From the NCBI RefSeq assembly GCF_018118585.1, contig NZ_CP069421.1, forward strand, positions 1,860,001 through 1,924,000: a DNA stretch of 64,000 nucleotides, written 5' to 3'. The position numbers and the translations under genes are program-made. This DNA is from Aristaeella lactis. GTDB taxonomy: Bacteria; Bacillota; Clostridia; Christensenellales; Aristaeellaceae. The notes under the pieces were generated by a model that was not told the DNA's origin, ran no database searches, and saw only the letters and a list, made by a program, of their open reading frames with translations. This document shows positions 50,073 to 59,495 of the stretch, one piece after another. How positions within the stretch are numbered: position 1 is the stretch's first letter; each line of letters begins with the position of its first letter.

Positions 50073-50654
50073 ATGCAGGAAAAGGTCGAATCATTTCTGA
50101 ACAAATGCGAGCATGAGAAAAAACTGGCAAGAGAAAAATACTGCTGGCTTGTCCAGGAATACGCGGGACTTCTGGATGAAGAAGAAGGATATGTGGAAGT
50201 CTCAAAGGAAGATTGGGAACGGTTTAAAAATTCCGAATCCCAGCCGGTCCTGTACGCAAATAAGAAATACTATGTCACAAAGAAACTCCCGATCAAAATG
50301 ACCGATGAGGAGTTCGCTGCCGTTGAAAAAGAAATCCCGGAAAAAGTGCTCAATGGTATGAAACGGGAATCCACGGATACTAACAAAGACAAAGACTGGC
50401 CCTATATCATTCTTCTCGCTGCCGCCTGCCTGATCTGGGCTGCCGGGCTGATCATTTCCATCAGTGCCTCACTGCTCTTTTCCGGCCTGTATACCAAAGA
50501 ATTGAGTGGTTTTAGCTTTATTACTTTCTTCGGTACTCTCATCCCTTACCTGCTTTACGGCTCCATATGCTTCTTCCTGGCGGAAGTATGCAAAAAAGCC
50601 CGGAAGGTGATTAACGTGTACGAGAAAAAGAACAAAGAACCAGCTGAAGAATAA
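50073..50654 (+). CDS. Membrane protein of unknown function
   Basis: A 193-residue protein: a soluble, highly charged N-terminal part (about 1-108, with QEKVESFLNKCEHEKKLARE as a coiled coil) followed by two membrane segments (about 110-135 and 146-170) and a basic C-terminal tail. AAAGGAG lies nine bases before ATG 50073. No family recognised. A secreted-protein gene follows 35 bp later on the same strand. Confidence 0.65.
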   Translation: MQEKVESFLNKCEHEKKLAREKYCWLVQEYAGLLDEEEGYVEVSKEDWERFKNSESQPVLYANKKYYVTKKLPIKMTDEEFAAVEKEIPEKVLNGMKRESTDTNKDKDWPYIILLAAACLIWAAGLIISISASLLFSGLYTKELSGFSFITFFGTLIPYLLYGSICFFLAEVCKKARKVINVYEKKNKEPAEE

Positions 50655-50689
50655 TGCCCATAAGAATATTATGATAAGGATGCAAAATA

Positions 50690-51445
50690 ATGAAGAAACT
50701 GATTGCCCTGCTGGCAGCATTCATTCTGACCCTGACTGCAGTCGCTGCCTTTGCTGAAGAAACGGATTACACCGGAACCACCTGGTATATGGTCCGGGAG
50801 GATATGTCGAATGGTTCCGTCTACCTTTATTCAGCCAATGCCACAAAAGGAATGACCATTGTCATGGGTGAAGACAGCAATGCGGAGATCTACACCTGGG
50901 CTCCGAATGACAACCAGAAATACGGTTATGCCATGAACTGGGATGTACGGGACGGCCAGCTTCGGCTTATCGCTTCCGACAGCAGTTTCATTCCCCTTGA
51001 AAATGACGGTGATGAGCTGACCATGAACATGGGAAACAGCATCGCCCATTTCTCCCGTGAGCCCGGAACAGAAGGCGGAAACGCCAGGCTGACAGCAATC
51101 CCTGCCGAATCTGCCGGGGAATTCCATGGTGTCTGGCGGCTGAGCAAAATAATCTATGCCGGAGCCGGGATCACCGTTGACGCGGATCAAGCGCAGGTCA
51201 CAAGCACCTTGTCCTTTGAGGACGGAGCAATTGTGGAAAGCAGCTATGATCCCGCCTCCGGAGAATGGGTAAACACGCGGTATGAATCCACCTTTGAGGA
51301 TCATGCCGTCACGATGCCCGTCAAAATGGATGACGGACAGGACTATGTTTCAGAATTCAGGCTGCTGGATGACGGTTCCCTGATGGAGATCATGAAAGTA
51401 AACGGCGGAACCATCGTGCGTGTTTATGTCCGTCATAATCCCTGA
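50690..51445 (+). CDS. Small secreted protein, lipocalin-like pattern
   Basis: A 251-residue exported protein: signal peptide 1-22 (LTAVAAFAEE), then two beta-rich repeats, each opening with a Trp-containing strand (TGTTWYMVRED and HGVWRLSKI) and ending in VRVYVRH. The pattern suggests two small beta-barrel domains of the kind common among uncharacterised exported proteins of gut Clostridia. No catalytic motif. It probably shares a transcript with the membrane protein upstream. Confidence 0.65.
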   Translation: MKKLIALLAAFILTLTAVAAFAEETDYTGTTWYMVREDMSNGSVYLYSANATKGMTIVMGEDSNAEIYTWAPNDNQKYGYAMNWDVRDGQLRLIASDSSFIPLENDGDELTMNMGNSIAHFSREPGTEGGNARLTAIPAESAGEFHGVWRLSKIIYAGAGITVDADQAQVTSTLSFEDGAIVESSYDPASGEWVNTRYESTFEDHAVTMPVKMDDGQDYVSEFRLLDDGSLMEIMKVNGGTIVRVYVRHNP

Positions 51446-51462
51446 CTTGTACTCTTTCAATA

Positions 51463-51500
51463 CAAATCCGGATACCGTCGCTGGTATCCGGATTTGTTTG
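51463..51500. terminator. Bidirectional terminator
   Basis: A 14-bp perfect stem (CAAATCCGGATACC) with a 6-nt loop, T-rich after it, between convergent genes. Confidence 0.85.
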
Positions 51501-51514
51501 CTTATAGCAGAGGT

Positions 51515-52411
51515 TTATGCCTCCGCCTTTTTGATCTTCGGCACATGGTATTCCACGCCCTGGTCAAACTGCACTGTTTCCGGCGGAACCTCCAGCTCCT
51601 CCGGATGGTCCAGGAAGTGGATCACATCAAAGAAGAAGGCCGCGTAATGGGCGCCGGAGCATACCCGCTCATCCGCCGTGATGCCGACCGGCAGCACGCG
51701 GCGCATCCTGGTCTTTCCTTCCGCTTCCACAATCGCTTCCTTCTGGATGCTGCCCATACCGAAGAACAGGCTCACATTGCCGAAATTATAGATATGGTGC
51801 AGGGGATGATGCAATCCGATGGAACCGTTGTTCGTAATGAACAGGCCGCTGTAGAAAGGCAGCTCCTTCACCAGCACACGGGGCGGAATACCATACCGGT
51901 CCAGCAGCCGCACAATACTTACAACCGTTGTGGCAAGGCCCGGAACGGACAGCAGTGCCCTAGCCAGTCTGATCGAAAAACCGCCGTCTTCCGCGCCGCG
52001 GCTTTTCGCCACTGCCGCGTTCATCCGGTCCCGTACATCGAAGATCGTGTCGGTCAGGTCAAAGAGGATGCGTACCGCGTCTTCATGACTGCTGGTGTTC
52101 TGCGGATCCTTCAGCACGGTGTAGGAAATGGAGCAGTTGTTCCGGGCGAAATACTGCTTGTTGAAAATGAACCGGTTCACTTCCGGATTCCTGCTGACCG
52201 CCCGGACGTATGCCGCCGCCAGGATCTGCATGAAGGTGATCTTCTCCCCTTCCTGGCTTTTGCGCACAATATAACGGCTCAGTTTTTCATAGTCCGCTTT
52301 ATGTTCCAGGAAAACCTGCGCGTCACACCGCATCGGCATCAGATAGGGGGTCATCTGTACAATGGGGTCCAGCTTTTTCACTCGTTTTCCGTCAGGTCTG
52401 CGTCCGAACAT
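51515..52411 (-). CDS. CoA-acyltransferase-fold protein without the catalytic His
   Basis: A 298-residue protein with the 2-oxoacid dehydrogenase E2/chloramphenicol acetyltransferase fold (MRCDAQVFLE, FMQILAAAYVRAVSRNPEVN, SLFFGMGSI, LPVGITADERVCSGAHYAAF). In active E2 enzymes the last block reads HRxxDG; here it is ERVCSG, so the catalytic histidine is replaced and the Asp is lost. There is no lipoyl domain and no dehydrogenase gene nearby. It may bind an acyl-CoA for another purpose. Transcribed alone. Confidence 0.7.
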   Translation of the reverse strand: MFGRRPDGKRVKKLDPIVQMTPYLMPMRCDAQVFLEHKADYEKLSRYIVRKSQEGEKITFMQILAAAYVRAVSRNPEVNRFIFNKQYFARNNCSISYTVLKDPQNTSSHEDAVRILFDLTDTIFDVRDRMNAAVAKSRGAEDGGFSIRLARALLSVPGLATTVVSIVRLLDRYGIPPRVLVKELPFYSGLFITNNGSIGLHHPLHHIYNFGNVSLFFGMGSIQKEAIVEAEGKTRMRRVLPVGITADERVCSGAHYAAFFFDVIHFLDHPEELEVPPETVQFDQGVEYHVPKIKKAEA

Positions 52412-52557
52412 AGGTGTATCCTCCTCTTATTTGATTGAACTCAAGGCTGGTAATCCGGCACTTTTATGATACTGTACAAAGCCTTTGCTGATCACCGTAA
52501 TAATAGCATCCTGTATCCAGCTGTGTCTATATCATTCATTCATGCCCTCAAAAAGCG

Positions 52558-52592
52558 AACTCCGGATTCCTTTCATAGGATCCGGAGTTTGT
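52558..52592. terminator. Hairpin upstream of the WG-repeat stop
   Basis: AACTCCGGAT and ATCCGGAGTT with an imperfect top, followed by TGTCTG; it lies between the acyltransferase start and the WG gene stop and may end the latter on the minus strand. Confidence 0.55.
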
Positions 52593-52623
52593 CTGCTCAT
52601 CTTGTTCTGTTACAGCTACTGTA

Positions 52624-54564
52624 TCAGTGTCCCATTTCCAGCTGCAGGCAATAAAGACTGCCTGCTTCATCAAATAGAAAATCGGCAAAACAGGCTCTGT
52701 CCGAATTCGGAACACGATATCCGTCAAAGCTATAGGTCATTTGGTGCCCGGTCTGGCAGCCATATTCAAAAGCATATTCCTCATCCACGGCCGATTCTTC
52801 ATAAGGTTTCCCGAATCGTTCAATCACTGCATCGCGTGACGCACCAGGTTTGATCCCGCCGACATCAAATGATGTGCTGCGGATCATCTGTATGCTATCA
52901 TAATAAAAGCTTTTCATGACAGATACACCGGCCATGGACGGATCATCACACACCAGGTAGGCATCCCCTTCTTCCTTGAAATGATAATACACATCGCCTT
53001 TGTACCATTCTCCGTATTCCTGCCGAAGCTGGTCAACAGTCATTCCCAGCCGGATTCCGTTTATATGTCCGGTTGCCAGTTCGTCAAATGCAGGGTCTTT
53101 ATACTCATGCCAGACAATATATCCATCATGGTCGATATACTGCAGGCCTTTCTCCGTAGTGACAAGCGCCAGTCCGTTCAGGAAGTTGCCCGCGGTGATA
53201 TATTCAGGCCAGATTTCAAATTCTCCGCTTGTATCTATGTATCCATAACGAACTTCGCCATTCTCTGAACGGATCGCCGCCGCCTGCAGTCCTTCGCTGA
53301 AATACTTTTCGTATATTGTTTCTCCCTGTTCTGTCTGGTATAAGGAAACAGTCATATCCGTTAACCAGAGACAGCACAGATCGTTGTCCGTATAATCCGC
53401 GTTCCTCGGTGTCCAGTATGGATATAATTCAGCATATCTCCCTGTCAGCCTGTGATCCAGCTGTAAAATGGTATTGCCAAGCCACAGCCATTCTCCTTCT
53501 TCATCCGGATCATAATAAACCACCACGGTATCCGTATCAGGGTCATACCAAACAATCCTGGAGTTGGAGTCATACCACAGTTTTCCCGCTTTGGTGGAAC
53601 AAAGAGCGGTTCCCAGCGTGGTATCTTCCTCCATGGAAAAATAGCCCTTATCCAGATGCGGGATATTGCGCTCGTAGGAAAAGAACTCTACAGGCTCCAT
53701 CAGCTGGTTGCCCTGCATGTCAATAAATGTAACTTCATCATATGATGGAAAAGCGACCGCAACACCGTCTTCCTGCAGGCGCATGATGATATATTGATCC
53801 GTCAGGAAAAGGACATTGCCGGATACATCAGCTATGCCCTCTTTGTAAACATGGTCACCATCATCCGCCAAAAGAATAACAGTGAAATATCCATCTGTCA
53901 CAGATGAGTCAGGTTGGCAGCCTGCCGGAAGGGGGATGCGTTCATTCCGTTCATTGATCAGCCAAATATCCTTGTCCACGCCGACCACCGCGTATCCGTT
54001 GCGGAACTGCGCCAGGCTCGTTTCGTCTGTAAGTCCGTAAAAAGCAGAGCCATGGATCAAGTCCTGGGACATATCGTTATAGACGGGTGGAATAGCCCAT
54101 TCTCCCGTTGTACGGTCTATGTAGCCGTAGCAGTCATCATTCACACATAAGAGGAGATTGGTTGACTGGTCCGCGTATTCATCATCCAGGATACCCTCAA
54201 AATCCGGCGGACAAGTCAGGGCTTTCCCCGTAATGCAGTCAAAAACAACTTTTCCAATGGAGAAAGACCTGGGATTGATCTTTACTTCTTTCCCCCTGTC
54301 CGCCACAGTGTACGGTCCCGCGGCTATGGTTCCGTCTCTCCTGATCACAGAGAAATCATTCCCGCTGCTGACCATCGCGTATTCATATGCAAAGCCGGTC
54401 ACAGTATCCCACTGCGGTTCAATGACAGTGGTACCCTGCCGGTCCATATATCCCCATTTCCCGTTTTCCCGGATCGGATAAAGATAACTTTCTTCCGCCA
54501 TCGCTCCGGCACAGAAAACACATAACAACACAAGTGTAATGAACAGGAATCTTTTCATTCGCAT
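52624..54564 (-). CDS. Secreted WG-repeat protein
   Basis: A 646-residue exported protein: signal peptide 1-23 (LCVFCAGAMA), then WG-type beta repeats such as NGKWGYMDRQGTTVIEPQWD, DDCYGYIDRTTGEWAIPPVY and EVRYGYIDTSGEFEIWPEY (each about 40-50 residues) through residue 480. The C-terminal 160 residues form a different domain with LATGHINGIRLGMTVDQL and GGIKPGASRDAVIERFG, resembling SmpA/OmlA-like halves. Probably an envelope protein-binding scaffold. It follows a small membrane protein gene on the same strand. Confidence 0.8.
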   Translation of the reverse strand: MRMKRFLFITLVLLCVFCAGAMAEESYLYPIRENGKWGYMDRQGTTVIEPQWDTVTGFAYEYAMVSSGNDFSVIRRDGTIAAGPYTVADRGKEVKINPRSFSIGKVVFDCITGKALTCPPDFEGILDDEYADQSTNLLLCVNDDCYGYIDRTTGEWAIPPVYNDMSQDLIHGSAFYGLTDETSLAQFRNGYAVVGVDKDIWLINERNERIPLPAGCQPDSSVTDGYFTVILLADDGDHVYKEGIADVSGNVLFLTDQYIIMRLQEDGVAVAFPSYDEVTFIDMQGNQLMEPVEFFSYERNIPHLDKGYFSMEEDTTLGTALCSTKAGKLWYDSNSRIVWYDPDTDTVVVYYDPDEEGEWLWLGNTILQLDHRLTGRYAELYPYWTPRNADYTDNDLCCLWLTDMTVSLYQTEQGETIYEKYFSEGLQAAAIRSENGEVRYGYIDTSGEFEIWPEYITAGNFLNGLALVTTEKGLQYIDHDGYIVWHEYKDPAFDELATGHINGIRLGMTVDQLRQEYGEWYKGDVYYHFKEEGDAYLVCDDPSMAGVSVMKSFYYDSIQMIRSTSFDVGGIKPGASRDAVIERFGKPYEESAVDEEYAFEYGCQTGHQMTYSFDGYRVPNSDRACFADFLFDEAGSLYCLQLEMGH

Positions 54565-54611
54565 TCGTCTCCTTTAGCATTATGATCTTTTCCCGTCGGG
54601 ACATGCTGATC

Positions 54612-55130
54612 TTAAAAATCCGTATTCAGTCGGATTCTTTCCCCCGTTTTCCCTTCCCAGTGGGCTGTCTCCGGATGCGTGTATCCATCCTGGTATATAC
54701 TGAGATCCGCTGTGCTCAGGCCTGTTTCGGCATCGGCCTGGATGTCCAGAAAAACCCGGTATTGCTGCCCCTCTGTATGGCAATTGAAGAGTATGACTTC
54801 AAATGCCCAGTCACCGTCAACCGGTGTGTCCGGCCATATATTCTTTATCTCTTCACAGGAGAAAGCGCCTTTGAGCGTTATCGGCCCATAGCCGACTGAA
54901 CGTTTCAGCCTGCCCTTGTCAATGCTGATATGCGTCTCGGGCGCCCCGTGCTCTTTTTCTGACCACCGGGCCTCCCGGGCCGGATAGACCGTATGCTGTT
55001 CCTCCGGTGAAATATGGATCGTCGCAGATATCATCATATCACAGTTATGGTCTGAAAACACAACAGCCGCGCCAATAACTGCGATGACTGCCAGGATGAT
55101 CAGTCCGATTGTGTACTTCTTTCTTTTCAT
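54612..55130 (-). CDS. Single-pass membrane protein, unknown
   Basis: A 172-residue protein with an N-terminal membrane anchor (KKYTIGLIILAVIAVIGAAV) and an extracytoplasmic beta-rich domain containing CDMMISATIHISPEEQHTVY. The start is uncertain: 55130 gives a natural N-in anchor (MKRKK), but the ribosome site is weak and longer forms up to 55235 exist. It precedes the WG-repeat gene by 47 bp, so the two may be co-expressed. No family recognised. Confidence 0.55.
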   Translation of the reverse strand: MKRKKYTIGLIILAVIAVIGAAVVFSDHNCDMMISATIHISPEEQHTVYPAREARWSEKEHGAPETHISIDKGRLKRSVGYGPITLKGAFSCEEIKNIWPDTPVDGDWAFEVILFNCHTEGQQYRVFLDIQADAETGLSTADLSIYQDGYTHPETAHWEGKTGERIRLNTDF

Positions 55131-55385
55131 GCTGCAGGACTCGCCTCTCATATGCCGTCTCTTCATAAACCGGATATGTCTTTTCAACATAAAGAACGAT
55201 TCATGAACCGTTTTCCTTCGCCATCTATCCTCCATATTTGAAATCCTGCGGATTAAGCCGTCTTATTTTGCTTTTTCAGGCCTGTATTGCGCTTCCCGGT
55301 TCGGATATGATAAAACTGACATAGTGAAAGCCCGCAATTCTGACTATCCGAAAGTGACAGGCACAGGTTATAAGGAGAACAAACG

Positions 55386-56336
55386 ATGAACAGGACCGAT
55401 ATAATACGTTCCCTGAAGTCTTTCTTCAGTTTACTGCTGCGAAAAACCCTGCCCCTGTATGTGCTGGCGCCCGCCGTCTGCCTGTATTTCCTTCATCAGC
55501 CGATCTGCAGCGCGGTCCGCGCCTCCGGTTCAGCAGCCTTCCTCATCCTTCTCGCAGCCTTTGGCGCGGTCCTGCTTAACTGGCTGGTATATACTGTCAT
55601 CCACCGGAAGCATCCTTCGCTTCTGGTTTATGCCTATGGCGTCTTCTGCCTGCTCCTCGTGGATCTGATTGAGTATAACGCGATCCCGGCTTATGATCCT
55701 CTGGCTTCCAGCCTGGCAACGATTGCCGGCTGCCTGACATTTGTCTTCCTGTTCCTGCTCGGTTTCTGGTTTGCCGCGCGCAACACCCGGCTCTCCCGTG
55801 TGTTTGCAGTTGCAGCCTGGATCACCATCGGGCTGCTGGCATTCTTCATGCTTTTCCAGATCCTGCGGGATTTTGAAAGCCGTAAGGCAACGTCAAATAC
55901 CTGGATCGCCCTCCTGATCCTGATTGCCCTGATCCCTGCCGCTTTCACTTACAGGATGCGTTCTTCCTTCCGCCGTGCCATGTTCCGGCACAGGGCGACA
56001 GGCCTGGCTGCCGGCTGTATCGTACAGCTCATCGGGGAAACCCGCCTGGACCTGGACGGGGATCCGGTCACCGATTATCATGCCCGTATTGAATACACTG
56101 TTGACGATGTTCAGTATGAAACGCGCGCGGAAATCTATAAGCTGACCATGCGCTGGCTCGGCAAAAAATCCCTCGTCGGCCAGGAAATCGCTGTTCATTA
56201 TGACCCGGCGAATCCCGCTGACGCGTATGCGGACCGCATCGACAGGCATTTCCTGGATGGCCTGGAAGAGGACGAACCCGAACAGGAAGCGCCTTCCGAG
56301 CCCCCGGCGGATGCTCCCGAAAAGGCCTGCCTGTAA
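55386..56336 (+). CDS. Membrane protein with DUF3592-like C-terminal domain
   Basis: A 316-residue protein with about six membrane segments in the first 195 residues. A soluble domain follows (about 205-290) reading YHARIEYTVDDVQYETRAE and VGQEIAVHYDPANPADAYAD, the DUF3592 pattern. The tail is rich in Pro and Glu. SD: AAGGAG eight bases before ATG 55386. Function unknown; single-gene unit with its own terminator. Confidence 0.7.
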   Translation: MNRTDIIRSLKSFFSLLLRKTLPLYVLAPAVCLYFLHQPICSAVRASGSAAFLILLAAFGAVLLNWLVYTVIHRKHPSLLVYAYGVFCLLLVDLIEYNAIPAYDPLASSLATIAGCLTFVFLFLLGFWFAARNTRLSRVFAVAAWITIGLLAFFMLFQILRDFESRKATSNTWIALLILIALIPAAFTYRMRSSFRRAMFRHRATGLAAGCIVQLIGETRLDLDGDPVTDYHARIEYTVDDVQYETRAEIYKLTMRWLGKKSLVGQEIAVHYDPANPADAYADRIDRHFLDGLEEDEPEQEAPSEPPADAPEKACL

Positions 56337-56351
56337 TCCAATCCTGAAGAC

Positions 56352-56388
56352 AAAACCGGATACGTTTCATACGTATCCGGTTTTATCA
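56352..56388 (+). terminator. Rho-independent terminator
   Basis: A 14-bp perfect stem (AAAACCGGATACGT) with TTCAT loop and TTTTATC. Confidence 0.88.
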
Positions 56389-56494
56389 TATCAGCAGATT
56401 CCCGCCGTGTACGACAAAAGAGCGCATAAAACATCAGGAAACCGCGCCGGAAACCTGATACGCTGATCCCGAAAGAAACAAAGGAGGGATCAGC

Positions 56495-56824
56495 ATGATG
56501 ATCGTCAGCCGCTGGACAGATATGGGTCCCGAATGGAAAACAGAGGATATCTTCCGTATCCGGGAACTTTTCCGGAAGAATCACATTTCCTTCAGGATGC
56601 CTTTTTCAGATCTTTTCTTTACAAGCGTTTTCCATATGCCTGAAAAGGATAAGCGCTGGGGTATCCGGGTTCGGGAAAAAGACCGTTCCAAAGCCGCCGC
56701 CCTGCTCATCAGGGAAAACCTGGCCTGCGGGGATTTGCTCCGGGGCATCGTGGAGGAACCCCGCAGACCGGAAAAGGACGGCTGTACAGCCGCTTATGTT
56801 TCCCCGGTTCTTTTCCGGTCATAA
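56495..56824 (+). CDS. Small cytoplasmic protein, unknown
   Basis: A 109-residue protein preceded by AAAGGAGGG. The pattern (IFRIRELFRKNHISFRM ... RVREKDRSKAAALLIRENL) has the strand-helix-strand shape of DUF2007-type 'putative signal transducing' proteins, but the match is weak. A strong terminator follows. Confidence 0.55.
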   Translation: MMIVSRWTDMGPEWKTEDIFRIRELFRKNHISFRMPFSDLFFTSVFHMPEKDKRWGIRVREKDRSKAAALLIRENLACGDLLRGIVEEPRRPEKDGCTAAYVSPVLFRS

Positions 56825-56840
56825 TCCATTCAAAAGAAAA

Positions 56841-56866
56841 ATCACCACCCGGTCTCGGGTGGTGAT
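56841..56866. terminator. Terminator between convergent genes
   Basis: An 11-bp perfect stem (ATCACCACCCG) with GTCT loop; A5 precedes it, giving a T-run on the minus strand. Confidence 0.75.
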
Positions 56867-56880
56867 GAATGTATATACCC

Positions 56881-57963
56881 TTAGTTTCCTTTTCTGGGAG
56901 TTGTCTCCAGCTTTTCAAACTTCAGGCCCCATTTTTCGGCATATACCTGTGTTGTGCTGTCTTCATATCCACACAGGACCACATTGGGCGAATCATCCAC
57001 AACGCTTCCTTCCGCATCTTCGAAATGAACATTCGGGTTCAGGATGATCACCCGTTTCAGGCTATTACAGTCTGCAAAAGCATACCCGTTAATCGTCTTC
57101 ACAGAAGCCGGAACGGTAACGCTTTCCAGGGATGTATCAAATGTGAAACACATCCAGCCCACCGAGGTGGCTCCCTCCGGCAATTCCACGTTCTTCAGGT
57201 ACTCGTTGCCCTGGAAAGCCCACGGTCCGATTCTTTTAACTCCCGGAAGGAAATCGTCCTTCCCGACGCTTTCAACGGTTTTTCCGCTCGGATAAGCAAT
57301 CAGTTCATTGCCGTTGTTATCATACAAGGCACCATTGAATGTCCGGTATTTTTTGCAATCGTAGGATACAATGATCGACTCCAGCTTGGGATTGCACGAA
57401 AAATGATTTTTATTCTCCAGCCCTCTCAGTGTGGCAGGGATTACAACTGCCCTCAGGTTAACCGGTTTGTTGAAAAGTGAACGTCCGAGTTGCTCTGTCC
57501 CTTCCGGAATAAAATAGATTTCCGTCTTTTTTCCGTCAGGATAATACATCAGTGTTTTCCTGTCCGCGGTAAACAGAACCCCGTCCACTGAAACATACTC
57601 TGTATTTCCTTCTTCCACATTGATGGCCGGAAGGTTGGGGCAATAAGCAAAAACCTGCGCCTCAGAAATCTTCTTTGTACCGGCAGGGATTGTAACCTCT
57701 TTCAGTTCATCGCAGCTAAAGAAACAATAGCTTTTGATTTCTTCCAGGCTCTCAGGAAGGTTCACTTTCGTAACGCCGCTGTCCTCAAAAGCCCATTCTC
57801 CCAGCACGGTAATTCCTTCCGGAACAGTCACCTCACCGCCGGGGCCATTGTATTTCACCAGCGTATTGCCTTCAATCTTGAAATTCTTGTTCGTTGTTTC
57901 TCCGAATGCTGCTCCCACACCCAGGATAAGCAGCGCAAGCAGTACAGCCAGCAGTTTCTTCAT
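56881..57963 (-). CDS. Secreted BspA-type leucine-rich-repeat protein
   Basis: A 360-residue exported protein: signal peptide 1-20 (LGVGAAFGET), then about ten LRR_5 (BspA/TpLRR) repeats such as LGEWAFEDSGVTKVNLPESL, IKSYCFFSCDELKEVTIPAG and INGYAFADCNSLKRVIILNP. The C-terminus shows the usual last-repeat form (DSTTQVYAEKWGLKFEKL). No wall anchor is visible. Such proteins often bind host or food surfaces, but no target is evident. Single-gene unit on the minus strand. Confidence 0.85.
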   Translation of the reverse strand: MKKLLAVLLALLILGVGAAFGETTNKNFKIEGNTLVKYNGPGGEVTVPEGITVLGEWAFEDSGVTKVNLPESLEEIKSYCFFSCDELKEVTIPAGTKKISEAQVFAYCPNLPAINVEEGNTEYVSVDGVLFTADRKTLMYYPDGKKTEIYFIPEGTEQLGRSLFNKPVNLRAVVIPATLRGLENKNHFSCNPKLESIIVSYDCKKYRTFNGALYDNNGNELIAYPSGKTVESVGKDDFLPGVKRIGPWAFQGNEYLKNVELPEGATSVGWMCFTFDTSLESVTVPASVKTINGYAFADCNSLKRVIILNPNVHFEDAEGSVVDDSPNVVLCGYEDSTTQVYAEKWGLKFEKLETTPRKGN

Positions 57964-58082
57964 TGTCGGTTTCTCCCTTCAACTGATAAGCATCCGGATA
58001 TACTATCCAACTTCGTAAATAAGTATACCAGAATCCTTGTTACCATGTTTTCACAACGATGTAACAAACATGTAAATTGTGA

Positions 58083-58217
58083 AAAACCACCGTGAAAAAG
58101 ATCGAAAACATGGCCTTTGTGAACTGCGACAACCTGGTCTGCAAAGTTCGCTTCGGTTCCTACGCCCACAAATATTGCAAGGACAACGGAATCAGGTACG
58201 TAGTCTGTTTCTGGTAA
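58083..58217 (+). pseudogene. Remnant of a BspA-type LRR gene (3' end)
   Basis: An in-frame 44-codon piece reads as the last repeat of an LRR_5 protein: TVKKIENMAFVNCDNL, then GSYAHKYCKDNGIRYVVCFW and a stop. A TGA at 58080-58082 closes the frame upstream and no start with a ribosome site is present. It points away from the intact LRR gene at 56881-57963 and has a normal terminator behind it, so it is probably the tail of a deleted neighbour. Confidence 0.7.
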
Positions 58218-58239
58218 GCTCCTCCTCTTCTTTATACGG

Positions 58240-58272
58240 AAAGGGCCTGCAGGTATTGCAGGCCCTTTCTCC
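58240..58272. terminator. Terminator
   Basis: A 12-bp perfect stem (AAAGGGCCTGCA) with GGTAT loop, T-rich on the plus strand; also serves the convergent anti-sigma gene. Confidence 0.8.
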
Positions 58273-58277
58273 TGTTC

Positions 58278-59495
58278 TCACTGATCCAGTTCAATGGGGA
58301 AATAAATATCCGTCCAGTCCTGCATCCTCATACGGATGAAGAATTTCTCCGGCAGACCCTCCAGATACTTCCCGTACCACCTGAACTTCCAGACCATTTC
58401 CCCTTCCTTGTCGATGGAAGGGCTTTCTGTGTGTTCAATGGGACCGTACAGCATTCCGTTCAGCCCTTTGTTTACGCCGTCTGATAAAGTAATGTTTATC
58501 GGGAACTTGCACTGATCGTTCTTGGGGGTAACCCTCAGGACCAGCCTCATGCCCAGGTCAGAGATATCCGCCTGCTCAACCACCGCCGTACAGTACTCAT
58601 TGTCATAGACTTCCTGTGTCTTCAGTTCCCGGATATTTTCCACCGGTGCCGTTTTGACTGCGTCAAAATCCAGCACCAGGCTTTCCACCGTCATACCGCC
58701 CATCTCCTGCGTAATATCCACCGTGGTCGGATCGCCGGATACCGCAATGGACCAGCCTTCCGGGCACACGTTCAGATCCGGTTCCGGATCGAAAAATCCG
58801 TCTATCACGTAGCCCCCGTCGGAGTCAAAACAGGCCGGTACCGCGAAATATCCTTCAGCGATCTTCTGTTCCACTTCTTTCCCGAAACCGTCTTTATCCG
58901 TATCCACCAGCCCAATGGGACGGATAGGACGGTAAGTACTCACTTTCATGTGGATATGGACTATATCCGCCCCGGTGGTACCCAGGGGGTACTCAAAAAG
59001 GTCGCCCGACCGGGCAATCCCGTCCTTATAGTCATCCCCCGGCAGCCAGTATTCTATGCAGTGATCGCCGGTATAGTGATCGATGATGTCCCGTCCATTG
59101 ATGGTCAGTTCTTCCATATAGCACCAGAACGGAACCTCCGGCCGCTTGTTCTCCAGGGTCCAGTCAAAAGCCAGCTTTTCTCCGTCATAAAGAACAGATT
59201 CCACACGCAGTTTCGCACCGTCCGTTTCTGCCTCCTTGCCAACCGGCGCTGTGATATATGGAATTTCAGTATTCAGGAAATCCAGCACATTCCATCGGGT
59301 TACCGCCGCGATACCAACGCTCATCAGGGCCATAAACAGCATCGCGATCAGCACCGTTCCAAACGATATCTTTCTTTTCACCGGTTTATTCTCCTCACTT
59401 TCAGCCCGGGCAAGCACCTGCCGGAGCATCCAGGGGTTTTCGCCGATTCCGGACAGCGCATCGTCAATACAGTCCTTCAGTTTCTCATTCTTCAT
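58278..59495 (-). CDS. Membrane protein, probable anti-sigma factor
   Basis: A 405-residue protein: a cytoplasmic N-terminus of about 40 residues (CIDDALSGIGENPWMLRQVL), one membrane segment (about 43-64), and a long extracytoplasmic domain with KLRVESVLYDGEKLAFDWTL, in the DUF4179/DUF5643 style. Its start overlaps the ECF gene by 11 bp. Same topology and partner as the protein at 11617-12756, although the sequences have diverged. Signal unknown. Confidence 0.72.
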   Translation of the reverse strand: MKNEKLKDCIDDALSGIGENPWMLRQVLARAESEENKPVKRKISFGTVLIAMLFMALMSVGIAAVTRWNVLDFLNTEIPYITAPVGKEAETDGAKLRVESVLYDGEKLAFDWTLENKRPEVPFWCYMEELTINGRDIIDHYTGDHCIEYWLPGDDYKDGIARSGDLFEYPLGTTGADIVHIHMKVSTYRPIRPIGLVDTDKDGFGKEVEQKIAEGYFAVPACFDSDGGYVIDGFFDPEPDLNVCPEGWSIAVSGDPTTVDITQEMGGMTVESLVLDFDAVKTAPVENIRELKTQEVYDNEYCTAVVEQADISDLGMRLVLRVTPKNDQCKFPINITLSDGVNKGLNGMLYGPIEHTESPSIDKEGEMVWKFRWYGKYLEGLPEKFFIRMRMQDWTDIYFPIELDQ

